Made by a program: the position numbers and the translations under genes
The notes under the pieces: generated by a model
Seen by the model: the letters and a program-made list of their open reading frames with translations, nothing else
The model's database searches: none
What the model was told of the DNA's origin: nothing
Part shown: one piece after another, positions 6,269-12,908 of the stretch
How the letters are laid out: every line of letters begins with the position of its first letter
Numbering within the stretch: the stretch's first letter is position 1
From: Rugosimonospora acidiphila
GTDB taxonomy: Bacteria > Actinomycetota > Actinomycetes > Mycobacteriales > Micromonosporaceae
DNA: 14,999 nucleotides
Direction: 5' to 3'
NCBI RefSeq assembly: GCF_039543385.1
Contig: NZ_BAABJQ010000060.1
Span: 1-14,999 of the forward strand

Positions 6269-7114
6269 ATGACCGCAGTGATACCCGCCCTCACCATGCC
6301 GTCGAGCCAGCAGCTGCCGGTGCTGGGCCACGGCACGTGGTATCTGGGCGAGCGATCGAACACCCGGTCGGAGGAGATCGCGGCGCTGCGCCTGGGTCTC
6401 GACCTGGGCATGACGATGATCGATACCGCCGAAATGTACGGCGACGGTGCCGCCGAGGAACTCGTCGGGGAGGCCATCGCGGGCCGCCGCGATCGGGTCT
6501 TCCTGGTCGACAAGGTGCTGCCCGACAACGCCAGCGCGCGGGGCACCATCCAGGCGTGCCAGCGCAGCCTGCGCCGGCTGCGTACCGACCACATCGACCT
6601 GTACCTGCTGCACTGGCGTGGCGGGTACCCGCTGGCGGAGACCATCGAGGGCTTCTCCCGGCTGATCGACTCCGGCGAGATCGGCCAGTGGGGCGTGAGT
6701 AACTTCGACGCCGACGACCTGGACGAGCTGCTGCGCACCGACGGAGGCAAGTCCTGCGCGGCCAACCAGATCCTCTACAACCTCACCCGTCGCGGGCCCG
6801 AGTTCGATCTGCTGCCGGCGTGCCGGCTGGCCAACATCCCGGTGATCGCGTACTCGCCCATCGAGCAGGGGCGGCTGCTCGACAACCCGGAGATCACCGC
6901 CGTGGCCTCCCGGCACGACGTGACGCCCGCCCAGGTGGCGCTGGCCTGGGTGCTGCGCCGGGAGGGCGTGGCCGCCATTCCCCGCTCCGGCAACCCGGGG
7001 CACGTGGCGGAGAACGCGGCCTGCCTCGACGTGCACCTCGACGACGAGGACCTCGCCCGGTTGGACGCGGCGTACCCGCCGCCGACCGCCGCGAGACCGC
7101 TCGAGATGCTCTGA
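6269..7114 (+). CDS. Aldo/keto reductase, YeaE-like
   Basis: This 281-aa cytosolic (beta/alpha)8 NADPH-dependent oxidoreductase would reduce aldehydes or ketones. The catalytic tetrad is visible as Asp52 and Tyr57 (DTAEMYG), Lys82 (VDKVLP) and His115 (LLHWRG). GTWYLGE near the N-terminus, QILYNLTRRGPEFDLLP in the middle and a C-terminal DAAYPPP segment resemble E. coli YeaE, which acts on methylglyoxal. The cofactor region IPRSGNPGHVAENA (about residues 237-250) is typical of AKRs. The ATG at 6269 has GGAG seven bases upstream. The gene stands alone on the plus strand, 185 bp before a transporter gene. The true substrate is unknown; a methylglyoxal/aldehyde detoxification role is inferred from similarity only. 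Confidence 0.9.
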   Translation: MTAVIPALTMPSSQQLPVLGHGTWYLGERSNTRSEEIAALRLGLDLGMTMIDTAEMYGDGAAEELVGEAIAGRRDRVFLVDKVLPDNASARGTIQACQRSLRRLRTDHIDLYLLHWRGGYPLAETIEGFSRLIDSGEIGQWGVSNFDADDLDELLRTDGGKSCAANQILYNLTRRGPEFDLLPACRLANIPVIAYSPIEQGRLLDNPEITAVASRHDVTPAQVALAWVLRREGVAAIPRSGNPGHVAENAACLDVHLDDEDLARLDAAYPPPTAARPLEML

Positions 7115-7118
7115 CCGC

Positions 7119-7133
7119 CCGGCGACCCGCCGG
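7119..7133 (+). terminator. Short GC hairpin after the aldo/keto reductase
   Basis: CCGGCG (7119-7124), loop ACC, CGCCGG (7128-7133) form a perfect 6-bp stem starting 4 nt after the reductase stop. No T-run follows beyond TTGACGATTCC. It may be a weak terminator. Confidence 0.4.
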
Positions 7134-7299
7134 TTGACGATTCCTGCCCACAGAGGTCGATGGCGCATGCCCGCGGATGGTCCGCCGGAACCGTGTATGA
7201 CGACGCCCGGGCGGATACCGCGACTGAAAACCCTATCGACCCTGCAAGGACCGGAGGGCACAATCGCTCCTGACTTGGACGACTGAGGGGGAGGCTGCG

Positions 7300-8193
7300 G
7301 TGTCGCGGCGTGGGTGGCTGCTGTTCATGGCGATGGGTCTGATCTGGGGCGTGCCGTACCTGTTGATCAAGGTTTCGGTCGGCGTCCTGTCGCCGGTGTC
7401 GCTGGTGTTCCTGCGCACCGGCCTGGGCGCGCTGCTGCTGCTGCCGCTGGCCGGCGCCCGGGGCCAGCTCCGCCCGCTGCTGCGGCACTGGCCGGCCGTG
7501 CTGGTCTTCACGGCGGCCGAGGTGGCGGTGCCGTGGCTGCTGCTGGCCAGCGCCGAGCAGCGGCTGGACAGCTCGCTGTCCGGCCTGCTGATCGCCGCCG
7601 TACCGCTGTTCGGGGCGTTGCTGGCCTGGGCCAGCGGCACCGAGCGTCCGGGCGGGATGCGGCTGACCGGGCTGCTGGTCGGGCTGGTCGGGGTGGCCGC
7701 GCTGGTCGGGCTGGACGTGCACGGCGGCGACCTGAGGGCGCTGGTCGAGATGGCCGGCGTGGTGATCGGGTACGCGGTCGGGCCGTACGTGCTCGCCCGG
7801 TACCTGTCCGACGTGCCGGGTGCCGTTGTGACCGCGGTGTCGCTGGGGCTGACCGCCCTGGTGTACCTGCCGGTGGCCGTGTTTCAGCTGCCCCGGCACT
7901 GGCCGTCCGCCCGGGTCACCGGCGCGGTGGTGGTGCTGGCGGTGCTGTGTACCGCCGCGGCGTTCCTGCTGTTCGTCGCGCTCATCGCGGAGGTCGGTCC
8001 GGTACGCGCGACGGTCGTCACCTACGTGAACCCGGCGGTCGCGGTGGCGCTGGGCGTGCTGCTGCTGGATGAGCCGTTCACGCTCGGCATCGGGCTCGGC
8101 TTCGCCCTGGTGCTCGCCGGTTCCGTGCTGGCCACCCGCCGGGCGCCGCGACCGGACCCGGTACCCGAGCCCGAGCCGGTGTCCGCCGGCTGA
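7300..8193 (+). CDS. EamA/DMT-family transporter, ten membrane segments
   Basis: This 297-aa inner-membrane protein of the drug/metabolite transporter superfamily probably exports a small metabolite or amino-acid-like compound. Ten hydrophobic segments can be read at roughly 6-28, 31-53, 64-87, 93-113, 121-140, 147-169, 175-198, 207-230, 235-258 and 261-281. They form two EamA halves; LLIAAVPLFGALLAW ends near the first half, and YVNPAVAVALGVLLLDEPFT is the typical second-repeat signature. The C-terminal ~15 residues are a Pro/Glu-rich cytoplasmic tail. The GTG at 7300 is chosen because GAGGGGGAGG lies just upstream and the first helix begins right after it. It converges on the GH3 gene with only 11 nt between stop codons. 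The substrate cannot be inferred. Confidence 0.88.
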   Translation: MSRRGWLLFMAMGLIWGVPYLLIKVSVGVLSPVSLVFLRTGLGALLLLPLAGARGQLRPLLRHWPAVLVFTAAEVAVPWLLLASAEQRLDSSLSGLLIAAVPLFGALLAWASGTERPGGMRLTGLLVGLVGVAALVGLDVHGGDLRALVEMAGVVIGYAVGPYVLARYLSDVPGAVVTAVSLGLTALVYLPVAVFQLPRHWPSARVTGAVVVLAVLCTAAAFLLFVALIAEVGPVRATVVTYVNPAVAVALGVLLLDEPFTLGIGLGFALVLAGSVLATRRAPRPDPVPEPEPVSAG

Positions 8194-8204
8194 GGCGCCC
8201 CGGC

Positions 8205-9977
8205 TCAGTAGTTCAGGCCGTGGCCGTACCGGAACAGCGGCTCGGCCGCGTCGAACGGGACGTCGGGCCGGCCCGACTCGACGTCCGCTGCCGACGCCGG
8301 CAGGTCGAACGGGAGCCGCCCGCGCGGCGCGGCTCGCCCGCACAGCACGTCCGCCAGCGCGTCGTCGCTCACGCCGAACGTGACCAGCAGGGCGGCGGCC
8401 CTGTCGGCCAGCGGGGTGAGGATGGCCGGCCGGTCGAGGTATACGTCCACAATGGTCGGTACCGCGTCGGCGATGGCCAGTATCCGGTCGCGCCGCTCGG
8501 GCGGGAACTCCAGCGAACCGGCGTGGAAGAAGGCATCGATCGGGCCGGGCCGGGTCTCGTACGGCGCCTGCACGCGCAGGATCGCGACGTCGGCGCGCGC
8601 CGGGTCGTCCACCGGCATCGCGTGCCCGCGCAGGGCGTCGGGCGCCAGGTCCCCGCAGTAGATCCGCAGCCCCGGCCGCAGCGGCAGGTGCGCCGGACTG
8701 TGCCCGGCGGCGTTGGACAGCAGCGTGACACAGGCGCGCTGGGCCGCCGCGCCGGCGGCCTGGAAGTCGGCCCGCCCGACCGTCTCCTCGGCCCGCTCCT
8801 CGTCGACGTATGGATCGTCGAACAGGCCGAGGGTGAACTTCTCGCGCAGCAGCCGGCGCGCGGAGGCGTCCAGCCGCTGCTCGCTCACCTGCCCGTCGCG
8901 CACCAGCTCGATGATCAGATCGGGCCGCGCCTCGCCGCCGAACTGGTCCACCCCGGCCTCGATGGCCTTCCGGGCGCGCGCCGCGGGGTCGAGGTGCTCG
9001 ACCCCCCAGGCCCGGGCCGGCCGCTCCTGGCCCAGATACCTGTCGTCGGTGAGCACGCCCCAGTCCGTGCAGACGATGCCGTCGAAGCCCAGCCGCTCGC
9101 GCAGCAGGCCGGTCACCACGTCCCGGTTGAAGGCGAACCCGACCTCCTCGTACGGCGTGCCCACTGGCATCCCGTAGTACGGCATCACCTGCGACGCGCC
9201 CGCGGCGAGGGCCGCCGCGAACGGCCGCAGGTGCTCCTCGAACCGGCCGCCCGGGTAGACCTGCTCCCGGCCGTAGGCGAAGTGCGGGTCCTCGCCGTCG
9301 CGCTGGGGTCCGCCGCCGGGGAAATGTTTGACCATCGCCGCCACGCTGCCCGGGCCCAGCTCGCCCGCGCACAGGCCGCGCAGGTAGGCGCGGACCAGCT
9401 CGCAGACCAGGTCGGGGTCGGCGCCGAAGGTGCCGACGACGCGTGGCCAGCGCGGTTCGGAGGCCAGGTCGGCCTGCGGGTGCAGGGCCAGCCGCAGCCC
9501 GACGGCGCAGTACTCCTGCCGCACGACGTCCGCGAACCGTTCGACCAGCCCGGCGTCGCGGGTCGCGGCCAGGCCGAGCGGCTCGGGCCACCGGGAGAAC
9601 GGGCCGGCCAGCACCGACGTGTTCGGGTTGTCCGAGGACGCGTGCCGGGGGTCGGTCGATACCGTGACGGGGATGCCGAGCCGGGTATCGGCGGCGAGGT
9701 CCTGCAGCCGGTTGTGCCAGCGCGCCAGTTGCCGGGGCGTCCCGGAGCCGACCAGGTTGAGGTGGCTCAGGTTCCGGTTCACGACCAGTTCCTGGGCGTC
9801 GATCAGCCCGGCCTGGAGGTCGGCCGGCGCCAGGCTGCCGCCGGGTCCTATGTCGATCATGGTGTGGAACAGCAGGCCGGCCTTTTCCGCCAGGGTCATC
9901 CGCCCCAGCAGATCCTCCACCCGGCGCGCGGTGCGCTGCGTCGGGTCGCGGTACGGCGCCGTGTTTGGGCTGCTCAC
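8205..9977 (-). CDS. Glycoside hydrolase family 3 beta-glucosidase-like enzyme
   Basis: This 590-aa GH3 enzyme would hydrolyse terminal beta-linked glucose (or xylose/N-acetylglucosamine). It starts with RRVEDLLGRMTLAEKAGLLF, the GH3 opening block. MVKHFPGGGPQRDGEDPHF (Lys217-His218) forms the substrate-binding loop, and GFDGIVCTDWG contains the presumed nucleophile Asp305. A second alpha/beta domain with LLSNAAG and the closing LPFDLPAS...PLFRYGHGLNY match the (beta/alpha)8 + C-terminal sandwich layout. The GTG at 9977 is preferred because AGG lies about 5 nt upstream; a GTG at 9986 is possible. The frame remains open to 10514 but overlaps the divergent glycosyltransferase gene. No signal peptide follows either start, so it appears cytoplasmic. 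It is divergent from the glycosyltransferase, suggesting coupled sugar attachment and removal. No fibronectin-type or PA14 domain is evident. Confidence 0.9.
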   Translation of the reverse strand: MSSPNTAPYRDPTQRTARRVEDLLGRMTLAEKAGLLFHTMIDIGPGGSLAPADLQAGLIDAQELVVNRNLSHLNLVGSGTPRQLARWHNRLQDLAADTRLGIPVTVSTDPRHASSDNPNTSVLAGPFSRWPEPLGLAATRDAGLVERFADVVRQEYCAVGLRLALHPQADLASEPRWPRVVGTFGADPDLVCELVRAYLRGLCAGELGPGSVAAMVKHFPGGGPQRDGEDPHFAYGREQVYPGGRFEEHLRPFAAALAAGASQVMPYYGMPVGTPYEEVGFAFNRDVVTGLLRERLGFDGIVCTDWGVLTDDRYLGQERPARAWGVEHLDPAARARKAIEAGVDQFGGEARPDLIIELVRDGQVSEQRLDASARRLLREKFTLGLFDDPYVDEERAEETVGRADFQAAGAAAQRACVTLLSNAAGHSPAHLPLRPGLRIYCGDLAPDALRGHAMPVDDPARADVAILRVQAPYETRPGPIDAFFHAGSLEFPPERRDRILAIADAVPTIVDVYLDRPAILTPLADRAAALLVTFGVSDDALADVLCGRAAPRGRLPFDLPASAADVESGRPDVPFDAAEPLFRYGHGLNY

Positions 9978-9984
9978 CAGCCTC

Positions 9985-9995
9985 ACCGTAACGGT
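9985..9995. promoter_or_regulatory. Palindrome beside the GH3 start (possible operator)
   Basis: ACCGT-A-ACGGT is a perfect 5-bp-arm palindrome just upstream of the GH3 start codon, in the 157-bp spacer shared with the glycosyltransferase. On the plus strand GATAAT (10051-10056) resembles a -10 element for the glycosyltransferase, without a clear -35. The arms are short, so chance is possible. Confidence 0.3.
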
Positions 9996-10134
9996 TGCGG
10001 CGGCCGGCCGGAGCCGGTGGCGAATCGCCACGCGGGGGTCGTCCACGGCCGATAATGGAGGCGGTGATCCTTCTTGACCCGCCTGGGCCGGCAGGCTCCC
10101 GGCGGGAACGGGCCCATCGGAGGTCGGGAGCACG

Positions 10135-11316
10135 ATGCCCGGGAACAAGGTAATGATCTTTACCATCCCGAACGACGGCCATCTCAACATTCTCAAGAGG
10201 CTGATCCGGGAGTACCGGGATTCGCACACCTTCAACCTGGTTCTGGTCGATCGGCACGCCGGCGAGCCGGACCTCGCCGATCTCGGCGTTCCGGCCTTCC
10301 TGCTCGAACGGTCGGCATCGTTCATGAACACCCCCGCCTCGCAGGTCTTCACCCGGGTGCGCGAATTGCTCGACGAGTGCCTGCGGATCGCGCGCGGGTT
10401 CGACCCGGACCTGGTGCTGTACGACTTCTGCGCGCTGGAGGGCGCCTTTGTCGCACAGGTGCTGGGCCGTCCCCGGTGGTGCTCCGTGCCCGGCCTGATC
10501 GGGCCGATGACCAACCTCGACTACCTCGACCAGAGCGTCTCCTCACCCGCCAACCAGGCCGCCCTCGCCTCGATCGAGCGGGACTTCGAGGTGGCGGTGG
10601 GACAGGCGAGTATCGAGCTCATCTCCAACAGCCTGTTCATCCCGGGCGACCTGAACCTGCTCTGGTCGTACCCGTCGTTGACACCGCCCGACTTCCGGCA
10701 CAACCGGGGGCCGGCGCGGTACCGGTTCGCCGGGTACCTGTCCGACGGCCACCCGCGGCGGCGCGCGAACTCCGGCACGCCGGTGGTGTACCTGTCCTTC
10801 GGCACGGAGGTGATGGTGAACATGTGGTCCGCGCAGGAGGAGACCCGGGAGGGCGTGCGCCGGTGCGTGGCCGGGCTGGCGCGGCTGTGGCGGGGCCGCG
10901 ACCTCGAGGTCGTGTTCGCCACCCAGGGCAACCCGGTGCTGTCCGAGTACCCGCCCAACTGGTCGGTGCACGCCAAGGTGGACCAGCAGGAGGTGCTCAG
11001 CCGGGCCGACGTGTTCGTGACGCACGGCGGGAGCAACAGCTTCCACGAGTCCGTGCTGGCCCGGGTGCCGATGGTGGTCGCGCCGTTCTTCGGCGACCAG
11101 ATGCTCGTCGGTTCGCGGGTCGAACGGCTGGGCATCGGCATCCACCTGTCCGCCGACAACGGCATCGACACCGGGAAGTCCAAGGACTTCCTGAATGACG
11201 GCCTCACCGCGCGGATCGACGAGGCGGTGCTCCGGATCCTCGGCCACGACGGGTACCGCAAGAGCTTCGAGGACATCCCGCTGGACTGCACGCCGGCACT
11301 GGCCGAACTCGATTAG
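10135..11316 (+). CDS. GT-B (GT1/MGT-like) glycosyltransferase
   Basis: This 393-aa cytosolic enzyme would move a sugar from a nucleotide donor to a small-molecule acceptor. The N-terminal Rossmann domain opens with IFTIPNDGHLNILKRL, where His16 matches the general-base position of GT1 enzymes. The C-terminal donor domain has PVVYLSFGTE, then WSVHAKVDQQEVL and VFVTHGGSNSFHESVLARVP (about residues 293-312). It ends the donor motif with FFGDQ (Asp321, Gln322), the PSPG-like nucleotide-sugar site. Length fits the MGT/OleD group (~390-430). The ATG at 10135 follows GGAGGTCGGGAG. It diverges from the GH3 beta-glucosidase by 157 bp and converges with the SDR with a 4-nt overlap of stop regions. The donor (UDP-glucose or other) and acceptor are unknown; macrolide-inactivating transferases are one family precedent, sterol or polyketide acceptors another. 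Confidence 0.86.
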   Translation: MPGNKVMIFTIPNDGHLNILKRLIREYRDSHTFNLVLVDRHAGEPDLADLGVPAFLLERSASFMNTPASQVFTRVRELLDECLRIARGFDPDLVLYDFCALEGAFVAQVLGRPRWCSVPGLIGPMTNLDYLDQSVSSPANQAALASIERDFEVAVGQASIELISNSLFIPGDLNLLWSYPSLTPPDFRHNRGPARYRFAGYLSDGHPRRRANSGTPVVYLSFGTEVMVNMWSAQEETREGVRRCVAGLARLWRGRDLEVVFATQGNPVLSEYPPNWSVHAKVDQQEVLSRADVFVTHGGSNSFHESVLARVPMVVAPFFGDQMLVGSRVERLGIGIHLSADNGIDTGKSKDFLNDGLTARIDEAVLRILGHDGYRKSFEDIPLDCTPALAELD

Positions 11317-12038
11317 TTCCCGGCGAGGGTGGCGCCTCCGTCCACGGTGAGCACGGTTCCGGTGACGAAGGGGTTCTCCATCAGGTACAGGTGCGCCGCG
11401 GCGATCTGGTCCGCTTCCCCGATCGACTTGGTGAGCGTCTGACTGGCGAGGGCCGCGAACAGCGCGGCACGCTGCGGCTCCGGAACCGGGTCCCACAGCG
11501 GCGTCCGAATTGCTCCCGGCCGCACCGCGTTGACGCGGATCGGGGCGAGCTCGGCAGCCAGCCCTCGTGTCAGGCCCTCCATCGCGGCGGCGCCGCCGGC
11601 CGCGAGCGCTGTACCGGGTGCGGGGCGAACAGCGACCGTCCCGGATGTCAGCACGATCGAGCCTCCAGGCCGGACGCGAGGCGCCGCGTGCTTGACCGCG
11701 GCGACTGCTCCCCAGAAGCGGACCTCGAACAGTTCCCGGGCAGCGTCGAGCGGCAGGTCCGCCAGCGGCTGCGGACGCACCGTGTCGCCGGCTGTGTAGA
11801 CCACGTGGTCGAGCTCGCCGACGCGGGCGAACAGGGCAGCGACGTCAGCCTCGTCGCGGGTGTTGACGACGGCCCCGTCACAGGTGGCCGGCAACTCCGC
11901 GAGCGCGGCCTTCAGGCGCCCCTGGTCGCTCGACGCGATCGTGACCGCCGCCCCGGCCGTCGCAGCGGCGCGGGCCGTGGCCAGCCCCATCCCTGAACTG
12001 CCGCCGATGATGACGATGCGCTGGTCTGAGAGAGCCAT
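11313..12038 (-). CDS. Short-chain dehydrogenase/reductase, atypical (no YxxxK)
   Basis: This 241-aa Rossmann-fold protein has the SDR cofactor motif IIGGSSGMG (residues 10-18), the YTAGD segment replacing N-x-AG (81-85), and Ser132 in LTSG. It also has the late VNAVRPGAIRTPLW block and the C-terminal FVTGTVLTVDGGATLAGN. The classical catalytic Tyr and Lys are absent: the expected region around 145-149 reads PGTALAAGGAAAMEGLTRGL, with no Tyr or Lys between about residues 117 and 200. Such Tyr/Lys-less SDRs exist as a recognised variant, so this is probably not a pseudogene. The ATG at 12038 has AGGAG upstream; the frame is open to 12203 but that would run over the TetR gene. It is divergent from a TetR gene across two operator-like sites and is probably repressed by it. 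Enzyme activity is uncertain. Confidence 0.86.
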   Translation of the reverse strand: MALSDQRIVIIGGSSGMGLATARAAATAGAAVTIASSDQGRLKAALAELPATCDGAVVNTRDEADVAALFARVGELDHVVYTAGDTVRPQPLADLPLDAARELFEVRFWGAVAAVKHAAPRVRPGGSIVLTSGTVAVRPAPGTALAAGGAAAMEGLTRGLAAELAPIRVNAVRPGAIRTPLWDPVPEPQRAALFAALASQTLTKSIGEADQIAAAHLYLMENPFVTGTVLTVDGGATLAGN

Positions 12039-12066
12039 GTGTCCACTCCTATGCCTCGAACGCTGA

Positions 12067-12081
12067 TGACTCAGTGGGTCA
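12067..12081. promoter_or_regulatory. TetR operator-like palindrome, site 1
   Basis: TGACTCAGTGGGTCA differs by one base from the 15-bp palindrome TGACTCA-N-TGAGTCA. It sits within a longer inverted repeat with 9-bp arms (GCTGATGAC 12062-12070 and GTCATCAGC 12078-12086). It lies 29 nt upstream of the SDR start codon. Confidence 0.7.
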
Positions 12082-12099
12082 TCAGCATAGCAGTGACGA

Positions 12100-12114
12100 T
12101 AGCTCAGTGAGTCA
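12100..12114. promoter_or_regulatory. TetR operator-like palindrome, site 2
   Basis: TAGCTCAGTGAGTCA contains the perfect core CTCA-G-TGAG and repeats the 16-bp string CTCAGTGRGTCATCAG found at site 1 (12070-12085 and 12103-12118). The sites are offset by 33 bp, about three helical turns, and site 2 ends 20 nt before the TetR ATG. Occupation of both would silence the divergent promoters. Confidence 0.7.
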
Positions 12115-12134
12115 TCAGGGGTATGATGGTGACC

Positions 12135-12725
12135 ATGCCGCGATGGGACCCATGCGCCGAAGACCGGCTCCGCGAGGCAGCGCTGGAGCTGTTCCTCGAG
12201 CATGGGTACGAGAACGTCACCGTCACGCAGATCACCGAGCGGGCCGGGTTGACCCGGCGCTCGTTCTCCCGTTACTTCACCGACAAGCGGGACGTGCTGT
12301 TTGCCGGATCAGAACAACTTCCGGCCGTCCTCGCCCGCTCCGTCCGGCAGGCTGACAGCACCCTCTCGCCCTTCGATGCGCTCCTGACCGCTCTCATCGG
12401 CGTCGCCAGCCTGCTGGCCGACCAGGCCCCGCTCGCCGCGCAACGGCGCGCGGTCGTCCGGGCCAGCCCGGAGCTTCAGGAACGGGGGCGGACCAAGTTC
12501 GCCGCCGTAACCGACGCGGTGGTGGACGCGTTACGGGACCGAGGCACCGCCGAATCGGAGGCGACGCTGCTCGCGCAGGTCGGTGTCGCCATCTTCCGCA
12601 CCGCGTTCGAGCGCTGGACCGACCAACCGGACGACATCGGCCTGCCGAGCCGCATCCGAGAGGCGGCCGTCGAGCTCGCCGCCAGCCTGGGCAAGGTGGA
12701 CTTCGCCGCGCTGCCCGGCACGTGA
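12135..12725 (+). CDS. TetR/AcrR-family transcriptional regulator
   Basis: This 196-aa DNA-binding repressor has an N-terminal TetR helix-turn-helix. RLREAALELFLEHGYENVTV is helix 1 and its turn; TQITERAGLTRRSFSRYFTD carries the recognition helix, followed by KRDVLF. The C-terminal ~140 residues are helical, with hydrophobic ligand-pocket and dimer surfaces (for example LLAQVGVAIFRTAFERW). Start choice: ATG 12135 gives MPRWDP, the opening I associate with this subfamily. AGGGG at 12117-12121 favours GTG 12129 or ATG 12126, and ATG 12123 is too close to it. It is divergent from the atypical SDR across two palindromic sites, the usual layout for autoregulation plus control of the neighbour. The ligand is unknown. 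Confidence 0.9.
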   Translation: MPRWDPCAEDRLREAALELFLEHGYENVTVTQITERAGLTRRSFSRYFTDKRDVLFAGSEQLPAVLARSVRQADSTLSPFDALLTALIGVASLLADQAPLAAQRRAVVRASPELQERGRTKFAAVTDAVVDALRDRGTAESEATLLAQVGVAIFRTAFERWTDQPDDIGLPSRIREAAVELAASLGKVDFAALPGT

Positions 12726-12761
12726 CGCGATGACCGCGCCCGGATGAGCGCCGCTTACGGA

Positions 12762-12777
12762 CCGGCCGAAAGGTCGG
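12762..12777 (+). terminator. Small hairpin after the TetR gene
   Basis: CCGGCC (12762-12767), GAAA loop, GGTCGG (12772-12777) give a 6-bp stem with one G-T pair, 37 nt after the TetR stop. No T-tract is present. It may be a weak terminator or part of the next gene's leader. Confidence 0.3.
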
Positions 12778-12824
12778 ACGGCGTGTCCTCTCCGGTGCCC
12801 GGCCGGCGGTCGTCCCGCAGCCGT

Positions 12825-12880
12825 CGCGGGTATGCGCGTCGGCACGGTTTTCCGGCCGGCGGCGCGGGTATGCGCGTCGG
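12825..12880 (+). repeat. Exact 18-bp direct repeat upstream of the debranching-enzyme gene
   Basis: CGCGGGTATGCGCGTCGG occurs identically at 12825-12842 and 12863-12880, start-to-start 38 bp. A GGCCGGCGG motif also recurs at 12801-12809 and 12854-12862. The second copy ends 28 nt before the GTG start at 12909, so the repeats fall where promoter or leader elements should be. They may be regulator sites or a local duplication. Confidence 0.6.
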
Positions 12881-12908
12881 GTGAACCGGCGAAGGCGGTG
12901 AGACACGG

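Noticed and set aside
8220..10055. 611-codon plus-strand frame opposite the GH3 gene
   Set aside because: The minus-strand GH3 motifs (KHFPG, CTDWG, RYGHGLNY) prove the coding strand. The plus-strand product is Val/Arg/Gln-rich antisense sequence.
6775..10257. 1160-codon open frame on the minus strand across the reductase, transporter and GH3 genes
   Set aside because: It covers three recognisable genes in other frames, and its translation is Arg/Gly/Ala-rich without domains. Length alone is not evidence at this GC content.
9978..10514. Upstream in-frame extension of the GH3 gene on the minus strand
   Set aside because: It would overlap the N-terminal half-domain of the glycosyltransferase and adds no GH3 domain; the GTG at 9977 has a plausible ribosome-binding site.
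11313..12038. SDR as a pseudogene because YxxxK is missing
   Set aside because: The frame is intact, the other SDR blocks are conserved, there is a good ribosome-binding site, and it has paired operators with a TetR neighbour. A non-classical SDR explains it better.
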